Below are positions 34,474 to 43,839 of a stretch of 64,000 bases of DNA, in pieces. Under the pieces are notes generated by a model. That model searched no databases. It saw only the letters and a list, made by a program, of their open reading frames with translations, and was not told the DNA's origin. The stretch is taken from positions 119,765 through 183,764 of the forward strand of contig NZ_JACJGM010000008.1 of NCBI RefSeq assembly GCF_015024225.1. Direction: 5' to 3'. The position numbers and the translations under genes were made by a program. Numbering within the stretch: position 1 is the stretch's first letter; each line of letters opens with the position of its first letter. This DNA comes from Nocardioides lijunqiniae (lineage in GTDB: Bacteria; Actinomycetota; Actinomycetes; Propionibacteriales; Nocardioidaceae).

Positions 34474-35982
34474 TCAGTTCTCCTCGTTCGGGTCGGTCGT
34501 GGGAGCCGGAGCGACGGCCGGCATCAGGGTGTTCCACAGGTGCATGAGGGCGTAGGAGCGCCAGGGCCGCCACGCGTCGGTGGCCGCCACGACGGCGACC
34601 GGGTCGTGACCCAGTCCCCGCAGGGCGTTGCGCACGCCGAGGTCGGTCGGCAGGAAGACGTCGGGGTGGCCGAGCGCGCGCATCGCGACGTAGTCGGCGG
34701 TCCAGGGGCCGATGCCCGGCAGGGCGAGCAGCGCGTCGCGCACGGTGTCGCGGTCGGGCCCGCGGTCCAGCGCCACCCTGCCCTCGGCGAGAGCACCGGC
34801 CAGGCCGACGAGGGCGCGGCCCCGCGCCCGCGGCATCGGCAGGGTCTCCGGATCCACCCCGGCCAGCGTCGCGGCGTCGGGGAACAGGTGCGTCAGCCCC
34901 GAGATGTCGGAGTCGACCGTCCGACCGTGGGCCGCCACCATCCGCCCGGCCACGGTGCACGCGCCGACGACGCTGACCTGCTGGCCGATCACGGTGCGGA
35001 CGGCGACCTCGTCGCCGTCGACCTGCCCGGGCACCCGGAGCCCGGGCAGCGCGGCCACCAGCGGGCCGACCACGGGGTCGTCGTCGAAGTGGGCGCCCAC
35101 CGCCAGCGGGTCGCAGTCGGCGTCGACGAGCCGACGGGCACGCTCCACCGCGGCTGCGGTGTCGCGCAGGTCGTGCAGCGCGAACGTCGCCGTGACGAAC
35201 GCCGTCTCCCCCGGCTCCAGCGCGTCGTCGACGTCGAGACGCACCGTGCCGGGGCCGTGCGGCAGGTCGAGCGTCCGCGCGTACCAGCCCGGTCCGGCGA
35301 CCTCGACGCCCGGCACCAGGTGGTAGGCCAGGAAGGCGAGCAGCGCCCGGCCCGCGAACGGCGTGCGGACCGCCAGCCGCATCGTGACGGTGCCGGTCGT
35401 CGATCGACCGCCGCGCCGGCCACGCAGGTCTGTGGGTGAGCCGGCGTAGACCTCGCGCACGGTCTCGTTGAACTGACGGACGCTGGAGAAGCCGGCGGCG
35501 AACGCGATGTCGGCGTAGGAGAGGTCCGTGGTCTCGATGAGCACTCGCGCGGTCTGGGCGCGCTTGGCCCGCGCGAGCGCCAGGGGCCCGGCTCCCAGCT
35601 CGGCGACGAGCAGCCGCGACAGGTGCCGCGGCGTGTAGCCGACGCGGCGGGCAAGCCCCTCGACGCCCTCGCGGTCGACCACGCCGTCGGCGATCAGGCG
35701 CATGGCGCGACCCGCGGCGGTGGCCGCGATGTCCCAGTCGGGGCTGCCCGGTGTCGCGTCCGGGAGGCAGCGCTTGCAGGCGCGGAAGCCCGCGGCCTGT
35801 GCCGCGGCGGGGCTGGGGTGGAAGGTCACGTTGACGAAGGCCGGCGTCCGCGCCGGACACGACGGGCGGCAGTAGATGCCGGTCGTGCGCACGGCGGTGT
35901 AGAAGATGCCGTCGAAGCGACGGTCGCGCGACCTCACGGCGCGGTAGCAGGACTCCGCGTCCCATCGCTCCCTCGTCTGCAT
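34474..35982 (-). CDS. Ada-type regulator fused to AlkA DNA glycosylase
   Basis: The 502-residue fusion protein has three parts. Residues 1-80 are an Ada metal-binding domain with Cys38, Cys42, Cys69 and Cys72 at exactly the E. coli Ada positions; Cys38 is the methylphosphotriester acceptor. Next comes an AraC-type HTH ([34 protein letters not shown]). Residues about 200-500 are AlkA, with an N-terminal domain and the HhH-GPD region [27 protein letters not shown], whose last Asp is catalytic. It senses and repairs alkylation damage and likely controls itself and ogt. Start is the ATG at 35982 ([10 protein letters not shown]). Confidence 0.95.
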   Translation of the reverse strand: MQTRERWDAESCYRAVRSRDRRFDGIFYTAVRTTGIYCRPSCPARTPAFVNVTFHPSPAAAQAAGFRACKRCLPDATPGSPDWDIAATAAGRAMRLIADGVVDREGVEGLARRVGYTPRHLSRLLVAELGAGPLALARAKRAQTARVLIETTDLSYADIAFAAGFSSVRQFNETVREVYAGSPTDLRGRRGGRSTTGTVTMRLAVRTPFAGRALLAFLAYHLVPGVEVAGPGWYARTLDLPHGPGTVRLDVDDALEPGETAFVTATFALHDLRDTAAAVERARRLVDADCDPLAVGAHFDDDPVVGPLVAALPGLRVPGQVDGDEVAVRTVIGQQVSVVGACTVAGRMVAAHGRTVDSDISGLTHLFPDAATLAGVDPETLPMPRARGRALVGLAGALAEGRVALDRGPDRDTVRDALLALPGIGPWTADYVAMRALGHPDVFLPTDLGVRNALRGLGHDPVAVVAATDAWRPWRSYALMHLWNTLMPAVAPAPTTDPNEEN

Positions 35983-36109
35983 GCGTCCATCATGACCCAC
36001 GCGCACGGCCGTGACTGGCGGGAATCGGACACCAGGACGACGCACCTCCGGTCGCGACGACTTGCGGCGTTCGTCCGCGCGCCAACCAGGGGTTTGGGAG
36101 GATGGACGG

Positions 36110-37321
36110 GTGGCCGACGACCGAACGCCGCCGGCCGACGAGCCGGTGACCCCGACGACGCATCGGACGATGCATCGCACCCACCGACGCACGGTCGTCC
36201 GGGTGGTCCTGGTGACGCACCTCGTCCTCGCGCTGCTCACCGGCGTCGGCGTCGCGGTGGCCTACCACCAGCTCAACGGCAACATCGAGGCGCTGCCCGC
36301 GATCCCCGAGGAGGTCGACCGACCCGACGCCGTCGAGGTGGAGGGTCCCAAGCAGCCCATCAACATCCTGGTCATGGGGTCCGACACCCGCAGCGGCGCC
36401 GGCAACCAGATCGACGGCGAGTCGGGCGCGGAGGGCTCGGACACCACGATCCTGCTGCACATCTCGGCGGATCGTCAGGACGCGTACGGCGTGAGCCTGC
36501 CCCGCGACGCCCTGGTCGACCGCCCCGAGTGCGTGATGCCCGGAGGCAAGAAGGTCGCGGGCGAGAAGCTCGCGATGTTCAACGAGGCGTTCACGGTGGG
36601 CGGACCCCTGTGCACGGTGCAGATGGTCGAGAAGCTCACCGACGTCCGCATCGACCACCAGGTCGTCGTCGACTTCAACGGCTTCAAGGGCATGGTCGAC
36701 GCGGTCAACGGCGTCGAGGTCTGCATCCCCAAGGACGTCGACGACGACGAGCACGACATCCACTTCGACGCCGGCACCCAGACGCTGACCGGCCGCCAGG
36801 CCCTCAACTACGTCCGGGAGCGCTACGTCCTGTCCGTCACCGGCGACGTCGGACGCATGAAGCGCCAGCAGGCCTTCATCGCCTCGATGATCAACAAGGT
36901 CGTCTCGGGTGGCACGCTCTCGCGGCCCGACCGCGTCTACAACTTCCTGGACGCGGCTACCGGATCGCTCCAGCTCGACGAGGAGCTGGCCAACCTGCCC
37001 GCACTCGTCGACCTCGCGATGGACCTGCGCTCGACCGGGCTCGACGACATCAAGTTCGTGACCGTGCCGTTCGCGGAGTACGAGCCCGATCCCAACCGGC
37101 TCGTGTGGACCGACAAGGCCGACGACCTGTGGAAGCGGATCCGCAACGACCGCCCGCTGGGTCGCGAGTTCGACGGCGGCAGCGTCAGCGCCAGCGACCC
37201 CGTCGGGACCCCGAGCGGCACGCCGTCGCAGCCGAGCACGGACGCCCCCTCCACGCCGGAGCAGACCGAGCGGGCCGAGGCCGAGGCCGAGGCTCGAGTC
37301 CAGGCCGGGCTCTGCGCGTGA
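36110..37321 (+). CDS. LytR-CpsA-Psr (LCP) family protein
   Basis: LCP enzymes attach polyprenyl-linked glycopolymers to peptidoglycan outside the cell. The 403-residue protein has a cytoplasmic basic N-terminus (HRTHRRTVVR), one transmembrane helix (residues about 30-52), and the LCP domain. The domain has ILVMGSDTRSG, SDTTILLHISADRQ, VSLPRDALVD, FNGFKGMVDAVNGVEVCIPK, and LNYVRERYVLSVTGDVGRMKRQQ (pyrophosphate-binding arginines). A Ser/Thr/Pro-rich and Glu/Ala tail follows. Start is GTG with GGGAGG 8 nt upstream. The acceptor polymer is not known. Confidence 0.93.
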   Translation: MADDRTPPADEPVTPTTHRTMHRTHRRTVVRVVLVTHLVLALLTGVGVAVAYHQLNGNIEALPAIPEEVDRPDAVEVEGPKQPINILVMGSDTRSGAGNQIDGESGAEGSDTTILLHISADRQDAYGVSLPRDALVDRPECVMPGGKKVAGEKLAMFNEAFTVGGPLCTVQMVEKLTDVRIDHQVVVDFNGFKGMVDAVNGVEVCIPKDVDDDEHDIHFDAGTQTLTGRQALNYVRERYVLSVTGDVGRMKRQQAFIASMINKVVSGGTLSRPDRVYNFLDAATGSLQLDEELANLPALVDLAMDLRSTGLDDIKFVTVPFAEYEPDPNRLVWTDKADDLWKRIRNDRPLGREFDGGSVSASDPVGTPSGTPSQPSTDAPSTPEQTERAEAEAEARVQAGLCA

Positions 37322-37367
37322 GCGCCTGACCCTTCCGCCGGGCCCCACGCGTGTGGTAGGCCGAGAC

Positions 37368-38291
37368 ATGGACACCGCCACGCTTCTCCGTGAGCTCGAG
37401 CCGACCGTCGAGGCCAACCTCAACCGGCACCTGGGGGTGGCCCAGGAGTGGATGCCCCACGAGTACGTGCCGTGGGCGGAGGGTCGCAACTTCGCGCTCC
37501 TCGACGGCGATCCGTGGTCGGTGGAGCAGTCGACGCTCTCGCCCATCGCGCGCACGGCGTTGGAGGTCAACCTCCTCACCGAGGACAACCTGCCCAGCTA
37601 CCACCGGGAGGTCGAGCGCGCCTTCGGCCGCGAGAGCGCCTGGGGCGAGTGGGTCAACCGCTGGACCGCCGAGGAGGGACGCCACGCGTTCTGCATCCGC
37701 GACTACCTGCTCGTCACCCGCGGCGTCGATCCCGACGAGCTGGAGCGAGCGCGCATGCAGACGATGGAGGCCGGCTTCGACTCGGGCGAGAAGGCGCTGC
37801 TCAACGTGTGCGCCTACGTGTCGTTCCAGGAGCTCGCCACCCGGGTCTCGCACCGCAACACCGGCCGGGTGACCCAGGACCCGGTCGCGGAGCGGCTCCT
37901 GACCCGCGTGGCCAAGGACGAGAACCTCCACATGGTCTTCTACCGCAACATCGTCGAGGCCGCGCTGCAGCTGGCGCCCGGCCCCACGATGCGGGCGATC
38001 ACCGACGAGGTCGTCGGCTTCCAGATGCCCGGCTCGGTCATCCCCGGCTTCGCCCGCAAGGCCGTCCAGATGGCGCGTGCGGGCATCTACGACCTGCGCA
38101 TCCACCACGACGACATCGTCATGCCGCTGGTGCGCCAGTGGGGCCTGCTCGACCTGGAGGGGCTGGACGAGGAGGGCGAGCGCGCGCGGGAGGAGCTCGT
38201 CGGCGCGATCGCGGCCCTCGACGAGCAGGCCACCCGGTTCGTCGAGCAGCGCGAGGCCGCCGCCGCCAAGCGCGCGGCACGACAGGGCTGA
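37368..38291 (+). CDS. Acyl-ACP desaturase (DesA type)
   Basis: This soluble diiron desaturase introduces a double bond into acyl-ACP. The 307-residue protein has the two metal motifs of the family: WTAEEGRHAF (EExxH) and VAKDENLHMVF (DExxH). It resembles mycobacterial DesA1/DesA2. Start is the ATG at 37368. It follows the LCP gene by 46 nt and ends at a strong terminator before two oppositely oriented tRNA genes. Double-bond position is unknown. Confidence 0.93.
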   Translation: MDTATLLRELEPTVEANLNRHLGVAQEWMPHEYVPWAEGRNFALLDGDPWSVEQSTLSPIARTALEVNLLTEDNLPSYHREVERAFGRESAWGEWVNRWTAEEGRHAFCIRDYLLVTRGVDPDELERARMQTMEAGFDSGEKALLNVCAYVSFQELATRVSHRNTGRVTQDPVAERLLTRVAKDENLHMVFYRNIVEAALQLAPGPTMRAITDEVVGFQMPGSVIPGFARKAVQMARAGIYDLRIHHDDIVMPLVRQWGLLDLEGLDEEGERAREELVGAIAALDEQATRFVEQREAAAAKRAARQG

Positions 38292-38315
38292 CCGCCGAAC
38301 GACACGGGGAAATGA

Positions 38316-38349
38316 GCAGAGGCCCCGCCCTGCTGGGCGGAGCCTCTGC
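38316..38349. terminator. Bidirectional terminator between desaturase and tRNA-Glu
   Basis: A 15-bp stem with a single G-T pair, arms 38316-38330 and 38335-38349 (GCAGAGGC at the base), loop TGCT. It serves the convergent desaturase and tRNA transcripts. Confidence 0.88.
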
Positions 38350-38355
38350 CTGCTG

Positions 38356-38428
38356 TACCCCCGACCGGATTCGAACCGGCGCTACCGCCGTGAGAGGGCG
38401 GCGTGCTAGGCCGCTACACAACGGGGGC
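38356..38428 (-). tRNA. tRNA-Glu (CTC)
   Basis: The minus strand folds as a cloverleaf. Acceptor arms are GCCCCCG and CGGGGGT with discriminator A. The anticodon stem CCGCC/GGCGG holds loop CTCTCAC, giving anticodon CTC. The T-arm is CCGGTTCGAATCCGG. The 3' CCA is not encoded. Confidence 0.97.
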
Positions 38429-38509
38429 CAACGTGGTGCTGATCGTGCTGCGCCAGACTATCCAAAGCTGATCTGCCGCACAAAATCCCGGTCTCCACCA
38501 GGATCTTGG

Positions 38510-38581
38510 CTGGGATACTAGGACTCGAACCTAGAATAACTGGACCAGAACCAGTCGTGTTGCCAATTACACCATATCCCA
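38510..38581 (-). tRNA. tRNA-Gln (CTG)
   Basis: The acceptor TGGGATA/TATCCCA carries discriminator G. The anticodon stem ACTGG/CCAGT holds loop TTCTGGT, giving anticodon CTG, and the T-arm is CTAGGTTCGAGTCCTAG. It is upstream of tRNA-Glu by 81 nt on the same strand and probably co-transcribed with it. CCA is not encoded. Confidence 0.97.
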
Positions 38582-38596
38582 TGGTTTTACTACGGT

Positions 38597-38627
38597 TCGG
38601 CTCCTTCGTTCCTGCTTCAGGAGCCGA
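38597..38627 (-). terminator. Terminator downstream of CPBP gene
   Basis: TCGGCTCC and GGAGCCGA form an 8-bp stem with a 15-nt loop, 9 nt past the protease stop and upstream of tRNA-Gln. Confidence 0.6.
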
Positions 38628-38636
38628 CGAGAAACC

Positions 38637-39578
38637 TTACACGCGAGGCTCGACGGGTTCCAAAACGCCCTGCTCCCGCACCGTCCTGACCCCCATCGCG
38701 CGGGACACCCAGACGGCCAGACCGAGGTAGACGAGCGACTGCGTCAGGGTCGTGGGAAGGCTCCACCACGTGCCGCCGGTGGGGTTGAGCGCCGAGGTCA
38801 TGTCGCCGTAGGCCAGGGCCACGCCGAACGCCAGCCAGTTGTTGAGCACGTGCATCGCGATGCCCGCCTCGAGCCCGCCGGTGAGGATCACCAGAGCCCC
38901 GGCCACGAGCCCGAACGCCAGCCGGTCGACGAAGATCGGCGGGTCCTGGACGCCGTGCGCCAGCGCGAACAGCAGCGCCGGCACGACGACTGCGACCGCC
39001 ATCGCCAGCCGCGGGTCGCGGAAGACCCCGCCGAGGGCCTGGGTGAGGTAGCCGCGGAACGCGTACTCCTCCCCCGCCGCCTGGAGCGGCGTGAGCAGCA
39101 GGATCACCAGGAGGAAGTCGCGGGTCTGGCGGGTGAAGTCGTTGAGCTCACCGCTGGTCTCGACGGCCGGCGCCGGCACGACCGTGCCGACGACGACGGT
39201 GGCCACCAGCGCCAGCATGGCCAGGGCGAAGCAGACGGCCAGCCAGCCCCAGCGGATGCGGCCGACGACCGATGCCAGCCAGCCGGGGCTCATGCGGTGC
39301 ACGAGCCACGCCACGAGCCAGACCGCCGGGATCGTCACCGCCCAGCCGAGGTTGATGACGGCGAGGTACGACGGCAGCACCGGGCCGACGCCCGAGAGCT
39401 GGTCGAACACGTCCTCGGCCGGGGTGCCGCGGGTGACGATGACGAGGACCGCCACCGCGACCGTGACGATCACCTGGAGCACGAGGACCAGCGCGAGCAC
39501 CGCGACGACGCCCACCAGCGGGCGCCACCAGGACCAGCGGGCGCCCCGCTGGAGCTGGTGGTAGGCCAGCGAGGACAT
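38637..39578 (-). CDS. CPBP-family intramembrane glutamic endopeptidase
   Basis: The 313-residue protein has about eight transmembrane helices and the three CPBP (Abi) motifs: AAGEEYAFRGYL (catalytic Glu-Glu and Arg), LLFALAHGV, and AMHVLNNWLAFG. Family members are type II CAAX-like proteases, some linked to bacteriocin immunity; the substrate here is unknown. Its ATG overlaps the gltX stop by one base (TGATG). Unusually for this window, the stop is TAA. Confidence 0.9.
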   Translation of the reverse strand: MSSLAYHQLQRGARWSWWRPLVGVVAVLALVLVLQVIVTVAVAVLVIVTRGTPAEDVFDQLSGVGPVLPSYLAVINLGWAVTIPAVWLVAWLVHRMSPGWLASVVGRIRWGWLAVCFALAMLALVATVVVGTVVPAPAVETSGELNDFTRQTRDFLLVILLLTPLQAAGEEYAFRGYLTQALGGVFRDPRLAMAVAVVVPALLFALAHGVQDPPIFVDRLAFGLVAGALVILTGGLEAGIAMHVLNNWLAFGVALAYGDMTSALNPTGGTWWSLPTTLTQSLVYLGLAVWVSRAMGVRTVREQGVLEPVEPRV

Positions 39579-41059
39579 CAGGCCAGCGCGCCCTGCAGGC
39601 GGGCCAGGCTGCGCTCCCGCCCCAGCAGCTCCATCGACTCGAAGAGCGGCGGCGAGACCCGGCGACCGGTGACGGCCACGCGCACGGGACCGAAGGCCAC
39701 CCGCGGCTTGAGCGCCAGCCCCTCGATCAGCGCCGACTGCAGGGCCTCCTGGATCGACGCGGTCGACCACTCGCGGAGCTCGACGACCGCGTCGTACGAC
39801 GCCTGGACGATGCGCCGACCGTCGTCGTCGAGCAGCTTCGCGGCGTCGGCGGGGTCGCGGGTGAAGTCGGCCTCGTCGACGAAGAGGAAGCCGAGCATGT
39901 CCACGGCCTCGGTGAGCTTGTTGATGCGCTCGGCCACCAGCGGCATCGCCAGCTCGAGCAGCTGGGCGTCGGCGTCGGAGACCGGGTCGGAGACGACGCC
40001 GGCGGACTTGAGGAACGGCAGCGCACGGTGGGTGACGTCCTCCACCGACAGCAGGCGCATGTGGGAGGCGTTGATCGCGTCGGCCTTCTTGAGGTCGAAG
40101 CGCGCGGGGTTGGGGTTGACGTCGCCGATGTCGAACGCCGCCACCATCTCCTCGAGCGTGAAGACGTCGCGGTCGCCGGAGATCGCCCATCCGAGCAGGG
40201 CGACGTAGTTGAGCAGCCCCTCGGGCAGGAAGCCGGCGTCGCGGTAACCCAGGGCGTTGGCCTCGGGGTCGCGCTTCGAGAGCTTCTTGTTGCCCTGGCC
40301 CATGACGTAGGGCAGGTGACCGAACTGCGGGGCGCCGATGCCGATGCCGACGTCCTGGAGGGCGGCGTAGAGCGGGATCTGTCGCGGCGTGCTGGACAGC
40401 AGGTCCTCACCGCGCAGGACGTGCGTGATCTCCATCAACGCATCGTCCACAGGGTTGACCAGCGTGTAGAGCGGGTCGCCGTTGGCGCGGGCCAGCGCGT
40501 AGTCGGGCACGTGGTCGGAGTGGAAGGAGATCCGGCCACGCACCAGGTCGTCGAAGGCGACCTCGCCGTCCGGCATCCGGAAGCGCACGACGGCCGCACG
40601 CCCCTCGGCCTCGAACGCCGCGACCTGCTCGGCGTCGAGGTCGCGGCAGAACCCGTCGTAGCCCATCAGCTTGGAGCCGGACGCCTTGCGGCGCGCCTCG
40701 ACCTCGTCGTTGGTGCAGAAGCAGCGGTAGGTGTGGCCGGCGGCGGTCAGCCGCTCGAGGGCGTCGCGGTAGAGGTGGCTCCGCTCGGACTGGCGGTAGG
40801 GCCCGTGGGGGCCGCCGACGACCGGGCCCTCGTCCCAGTCGAGGCCCAGCCACGCGAAGAGGTCGAGCAGGGCGTCGTAGGACTCCTGGGTGTTGCGCGC
40901 GACGTCGGTGTCCTCGATGCGGAAGACGAACGTGCCGCCGTGGTGGCGCGCGAAGGCCCAGTTGTAGAGGGCGGTGCGGACCAGGCCGACGTGGGGGCTG
41001 CCGGTCGGCGAGGGCGCCATCCGGACGCGGACGGCGGAGGGGGCGGGAGTCTCGGTCAT
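39578..41059 (-). CDS. gltX: Glutamyl-tRNA synthetase
   Basis: GltX charges tRNA-Glu (and tRNA-Gln in organisms using the amidotransferase route). The 493-residue class I synthetase has [23 protein letters not shown] with the HxGH-equivalent PHVG. It also has [34 protein letters not shown] (KLSKR), and the C-terminal anticodon-binding region. Its ATG overlaps the FAH-family stop by 4 nt. Genes for tRNA-Glu and tRNA-Gln are about 1 kb downstream. Confidence 0.97.
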   Translation of the reverse strand: MTETPAPSAVRVRMAPSPTGSPHVGLVRTALYNWAFARHHGGTFVFRIEDTDVARNTQESYDALLDLFAWLGLDWDEGPVVGGPHGPYRQSERSHLYRDALERLTAAGHTYRCFCTNDEVEARRKASGSKLMGYDGFCRDLDAEQVAAFEAEGRAAVVRFRMPDGEVAFDDLVRGRISFHSDHVPDYALARANGDPLYTLVNPVDDALMEITHVLRGEDLLSSTPRQIPLYAALQDVGIGIGAPQFGHLPYVMGQGNKKLSKRDPEANALGYRDAGFLPEGLLNYVALLGWAISGDRDVFTLEEMVAAFDIGDVNPNPARFDLKKADAINASHMRLLSVEDVTHRALPFLKSAGVVSDPVSDADAQLLELAMPLVAERINKLTEAVDMLGFLFVDEADFTRDPADAAKLLDDDGRRIVQASYDAVVELREWSTASIQEALQSALIEGLALKPRVAFGPVRVAVTGRRVSPPLFESMELLGRERSLARLQGALA

Positions 41060-41865
41060 CGGGTGGCCACCTTGTTCGTGAGGGTGCCGAGGCCGGCGAT
41101 CGAGATCTCGACCTCGTCGTCGACCTGCATGGGACCGACGCCCTCGGGGGTGCCGGTGAGGATGACGTCGCCGGGCAGCAGCGTCATGACGCTGGAGACG
41201 TGGGCGATCAGCGCCGGGATGTCGAAGATCATGTCGGCGGTCGAGCCGTCCTGCACGACCTCGCCGTTGAGGTGCGTCTGCACGCGGACCCCGTCGATGA
41301 AGTGCTGAGGGTCCAGGTCGGTCTCGATCCACGGGCCCAGCGGGCAGAACGAGTCGAAGCCCTTGGCCCGGGTGAACTGACCGTCGGAGCGCTGCAGGTC
41401 GCGGGCGGTCACGTCGTTGGCGATCGTGTAGCCGTGGATGACGTCGGTCGCCTGCTCGGGCGGAACGTCGCGGCAGATCCGTCCGATCACGACGGCGAGC
41501 TCGCCCTCGTAGTGCAGGTCCTGCGTCTGGCGCGGGTAGTAGATCGGGTCGCCCGGCCCCACCACGCTGGTGTTGGGCTTGAGGAACATCAACGGCTCGC
41601 TGGGCACGTCGTTGCCCATCTCGGCCGCGTGCGCCGCGTAGTTGCGCCCGATGCCGACGACCTTGCTGCGCGGCAGCACGGGCGCCAGCAGGCGCACGTC
41701 GGAGAGCCGGTGCTCCTGGTCGAGCAGCTTGATGCCGACGTACAGCGGGTCGCCGGCGATCGCCACGACGACGCTGTCCTCGGCGGGCTGGCCGAACTCG
41801 TCGACCTCGCCCGTGACCACGCCGTAGGACGGCTCCGAACCGGTGGTGAACCTCGCGATACGCAC
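41056..41865 (-). CDS. Fumarylacetoacetate hydrolase family protein
   Basis: This 269-residue FAH-fold protein has [42 protein letters not shown] (metal-binding Glu), [14 protein letters not shown], and [15 protein letters not shown]. Family members hydrolyse or decarboxylate beta-keto acids (fumarylpyruvate, oxaloacetate and similar); the exact substrate is unclear. It is coupled to gltX by a 4-nt overlap. The GTG start is preceded at 6 nt by TAGGGT and no ribosome site, suggesting a leaderless message. Confidence 0.9.
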   Translation of the reverse strand: MRIARFTTGSEPSYGVVTGEVDEFGQPAEDSVVVAIAGDPLYVGIKLLDQEHRLSDVRLLAPVLPRSKVVGIGRNYAAHAAEMGNDVPSEPLMFLKPNTSVVGPGDPIYYPRQTQDLHYEGELAVVIGRICRDVPPEQATDVIHGYTIANDVTARDLQRSDGQFTRAKGFDSFCPLGPWIETDLDPQHFIDGVRVQTHLNGEVVQDGSTADMIFDIPALIAHVSSVMTLLPGDVILTGTPEGVGPMQVDDEVEISIAGLGTLTNKVATR

Positions 41866-41871
41866 GTCCCG

Positions 41872-41877
41872 ACCCTA
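41872..41877 (-). promoter_or_regulatory. -10 element of leaderless FAH-gltX transcript
   Basis: TAGGGT on the minus strand ends 6 nt before the GTG of the FAH gene. Confidence 0.5.
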
Positions 41878-41897
41878 GCCGCCGTGCGTGACAGACC

Positions 41898-41903
41898 TAC
41901 CCT
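41898..41903 (+). promoter_or_regulatory. -10 element of leaderless gene at 41910
   Basis: TACCCT ends 6 nt before the GTG at 41910, back to back with the element at 41872. Confidence 0.45.
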
Positions 41904-41909
41904 TGGTGC

Positions 41910-42782
41910 GTGATGACCGACGTGCTCGACGAGGCGACGTGGCGCGCCCGGGCGGTCGCCCACGCCGAGCGGGTCGACGCGTTCGTGCGGCCGCACCTCG
42001 AGCGTCGCGGAGCCAGCGTCAAGCACCCGGTGCACGACTTCCTCTTCACCTACTACTCCCAGCGCCCCGCCCAGCTGCGCCGCTGGCACCCGGGCTTCGG
42101 TGTAGGGCTGGCGGACGCGCCGGAGTACGACGGCCTCAAGGGCTACGCCGACGGCACGGTCACCGCCGAGCACGTCGTCTCCCAGCGACCGCTGGTCGAG
42201 TCGATCCACGCGCTGCTCACCGCGACGGCGGGCCGCCCGGCCAACTTCGGGTGCTTCGGCATGCACGAGTGGGCGATGGTCTACCGCCTGGCCGAGGACG
42301 AGACCCGTCACGCCGACTGGCCGCTGCGACTCGGGGCCGAGGGCACCGACCGCGTCGTGGAGTCGCACAAGGTGGCGTGCTCGCACTTCGACGCGTTCCG
42401 CTTCTTCACGCCGCGGGCCCGTCCGCTGAACACCCTCTCCCCCGGCCGCGACGACCGCCCGTCGTTCGAGCAGCCGGCCTGCCTGCACGCCGGCATGGAC
42501 CTCTACAAGCACGCCTTCCGACTGACTCCGATGATCAGCTCCGACCTGGTCGCCGACTGCTTCGAGCTGGCCCGCGACATCCGCGAGCTCGACATGCGCG
42601 CCGCGCCGTACGACCTCGCCGACCTGGGCTTCGAGCCCGTCCGCATCGAGACCCCCGAAGGCAAGGCCGCCTACGTCGAGGCGCAGCGCCGCTTCGCCGA
42701 GCGCGGGGCGCCGCTGCGCGCGCGGCTCGGCGACGCGTGCGAGGGACTGCTGGTCGCAGAGGATCGCCTCCATGCCCGTTGA
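41910..42782 (+). CDS. Conserved actinobacterial protein, often labelled 3-methyladenine DNA glycosylase
   Basis: This roughly 290-residue protein belongs to a family common in actinobacteria that databases often name 3-methyladenine DNA glycosylase. I see no HhH-GPD or AAG signature to support that name, so it is better treated as unknown. Recurrent features are HPVHDFLFTYYSQRPAQL, FGCFGMHEWAMVYR, SHFDAFRFFTPRARPLN, and a conserved acidic/His pattern that could bind a metal. Start is GTG 41910 or ATG 41913; the TACCCT element favours 41910. It overlaps the next small gene by 11 nt. Confidence 0.8.
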   Translation: MMTDVLDEATWRARAVAHAERVDAFVRPHLERRGASVKHPVHDFLFTYYSQRPAQLRRWHPGFGVGLADAPEYDGLKGYADGTVTAEHVVSQRPLVESIHALLTATAGRPANFGCFGMHEWAMVYRLAEDETRHADWPLRLGAEGTDRVVESHKVACSHFDAFRFFTPRARPLNTLSPGRDDRPSFEQPACLHAGMDLYKHAFRLTPMISSDLVADCFELARDIRELDMRAAPYDLADLGFEPVRIETPEGKAAYVEAQRRFAERGAPLRARLGDACEGLLVAEDRLHAR

Positions 42783-42981
42783 CCCGAGCGCCCAGCCCAC
42801 GGCGGGGCAGGCCCTGTTCGGCGTCGCCGTCTGGCTCGCCCTCGCCGTCTTCTTCGTCACGGCGATGGCGGGCGAGCCGACCGGCAACCGCGTCTTCCTC
42901 GTCATCTCAGCCGTTGTGTGCGTCGGCTTCGCTACCTGGCGAAGCGTCTGGTGGGCGCGGGTGGTCCGGCAGCGCCGGTGA
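42772..42981 (+). CDS. Small two-helix membrane protein
   Basis: A 69-residue protein with two transmembrane helices (GVAVWLALAVFFVTAMAG and VFLVISAVVCVGFATW) and a basic C-terminus (RVVRQRR). Its ATG lies inside the 3' end of the preceding gene (11-nt overlap), indicating translational coupling. No family is recognised. Confidence 0.65.
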   Translation: MPVDPSAQPTAGQALFGVAVWLALAVFFVTAMAGEPTGNRVFLVISAVVCVGFATWRSVWWARVVRQRR

Positions 42982-43020
42982 TCGAGCAGCGAAGGGCCGT
43001 CAAGGACTAGGCGCCCTGGC

Positions 43021-43116
43021 CCTGCCTCCCTCACCGGGTCTCGACGGGCGTTCGTCGCTGGCGCTCCTCTCTGCTCGACCACCGAGGCTCGTCGCTGGCG
43101 CTCCTCACTGCTCGAC
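43021..43116. repeat. Dispersed repeat family 1, copies B and C
   Basis: CCTGCCTCCCTCACCGGGTC leads into copy B (43037-43084), followed by a shorter copy C (43087-43116). Copy C runs into the 3' end of the TetR gene and supplies its last codons (VEQ) and stop. The leading CCTGCCTCCCTCACC is repeated at 45097. Confidence 0.8.
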
Positions 43117-43731
43117 CGGGGCGTAGCGCACGGCGATGGTGCGGACGGCCTCGTCGACCACCTCGGCCACGCGTGCCGGCGCGACGTCCCAGCCCGGCAC
43201 GAGGAGCGTCGGCCAGAAGACGTAGTTGGAGATCATGCCCAGGAAGTGCGTGGCGGCGAGGTCGACGTCGTCAACCTGCAGGTTCCCCGCGTCGCGCTCG
43301 CTCTGCAGGTAGCGGCGCACGGACTCGAAGTACGGCATCTTCCCGTGCGAGAACTGCGCCTGCGCCAGTTCCGGGAAGCGCGGCAGCTCGGCGATCACGA
43401 TCCGGAAGAGGTCGGTCATCTGGGGCCGGTCCAGCAGCTCGGCGTAGCGGCGCCCGAGCGTGCCCAGTCCCTCGACGACGTTCCCCGCCGGGGGCGGATC
43501 GCCCTCGTCGGCGACCGACCACGACTCGGTCACGATGGCGTCGAACAGGGCGGCCTTGGTCGGGAACTGCTTGAAGAGCGTGGCCCGCGAGACCCCCGAG
43601 CGCTCCGCGATCCTCGCCAGCGACGTGCGGTCGTAGCCCAGCTCCAGGAAGAGCGCGGTGGCCGCCGCGACGATCACCGCCCGCTTCTCCTCGGCGACGC
43701 GCTGGTGGTACGCCGACGGCACGGGAGTCAT
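43105..43731 (-). CDS. TetR-family transcriptional regulator
   Basis: The 208-residue protein has the N-terminal TetR HTH (KRAVIVAAATALFLELGYDRTSLARIAERSGVSRATLFKQFPTKAALFDAIV, quoted here only as a stretch of the expected tri-helical motif around SGVSRATLF) and a C-terminal ligand domain of the TetR_C type. Start is the ATG at 43731; a start at 43743 adds 4 residues. It is divergent from an SDR gene, and two identical-format GGTGAGT-N6-ACTCACC operators lie between them, so it very likely represses itself and the SDR-reductase pair. The inducer is unknown. The C-terminus ends inside a dispersed repeat. Confidence 0.9.
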   Translation of the reverse strand: MTPVPSAYHQRVAEEKRAVIVAAATALFLELGYDRTSLARIAERSGVSRATLFKQFPTKAALFDAIVTESWSVADEGDPPPAGNVVEGLGTLGRRYAELLDRPQMTDLFRIVIAELPRFPELAQAQFSHGKMPYFESVRRYLQSERDAGNLQVDDVDLAATHFLGMISNYVFWPTLLVPGWDVAPARVAEVVDEAVRTIAVRYAPVEQ

Positions 43732-43747
43732 GGCCCGGAGCATACGA

Positions 43748-43767
43748 GGTGAGTGGCTTGACTCACC
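43748..43767. promoter_or_regulatory. TetR operator 1
   Basis: GGTGAGT-N6-ACTCACC, a perfect 7-bp inverted repeat, immediately upstream of the regulator gene. Confidence 0.8.
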
Positions 43768-43791
43768 ACGCGCAGCAACCTACGGTCAGGT

Positions 43792-43811
43792 GGTGAGTCG
43801 CCCGACTCACC
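43792..43811. promoter_or_regulatory. TetR operator 2
   Basis: A second GGTGAGT-N6-ACTCACC, 44 bp centre-to-centre from operator 1 and 28 nt upstream of the SDR start. The spacing is close to four helical turns, so the sites could be bound on one face of the DNA. Confidence 0.8.
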
Positions 43812-43839
43812 ATCAGACTCGATCCAACGGACCACCTTC

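Noticed and set aside
41910..42782. 3-methyladenine DNA glycosylase identity
   Set aside because: No AAG or HhH-GPD motifs are visible; the label is common in databases for this family but not supported by the sequence.
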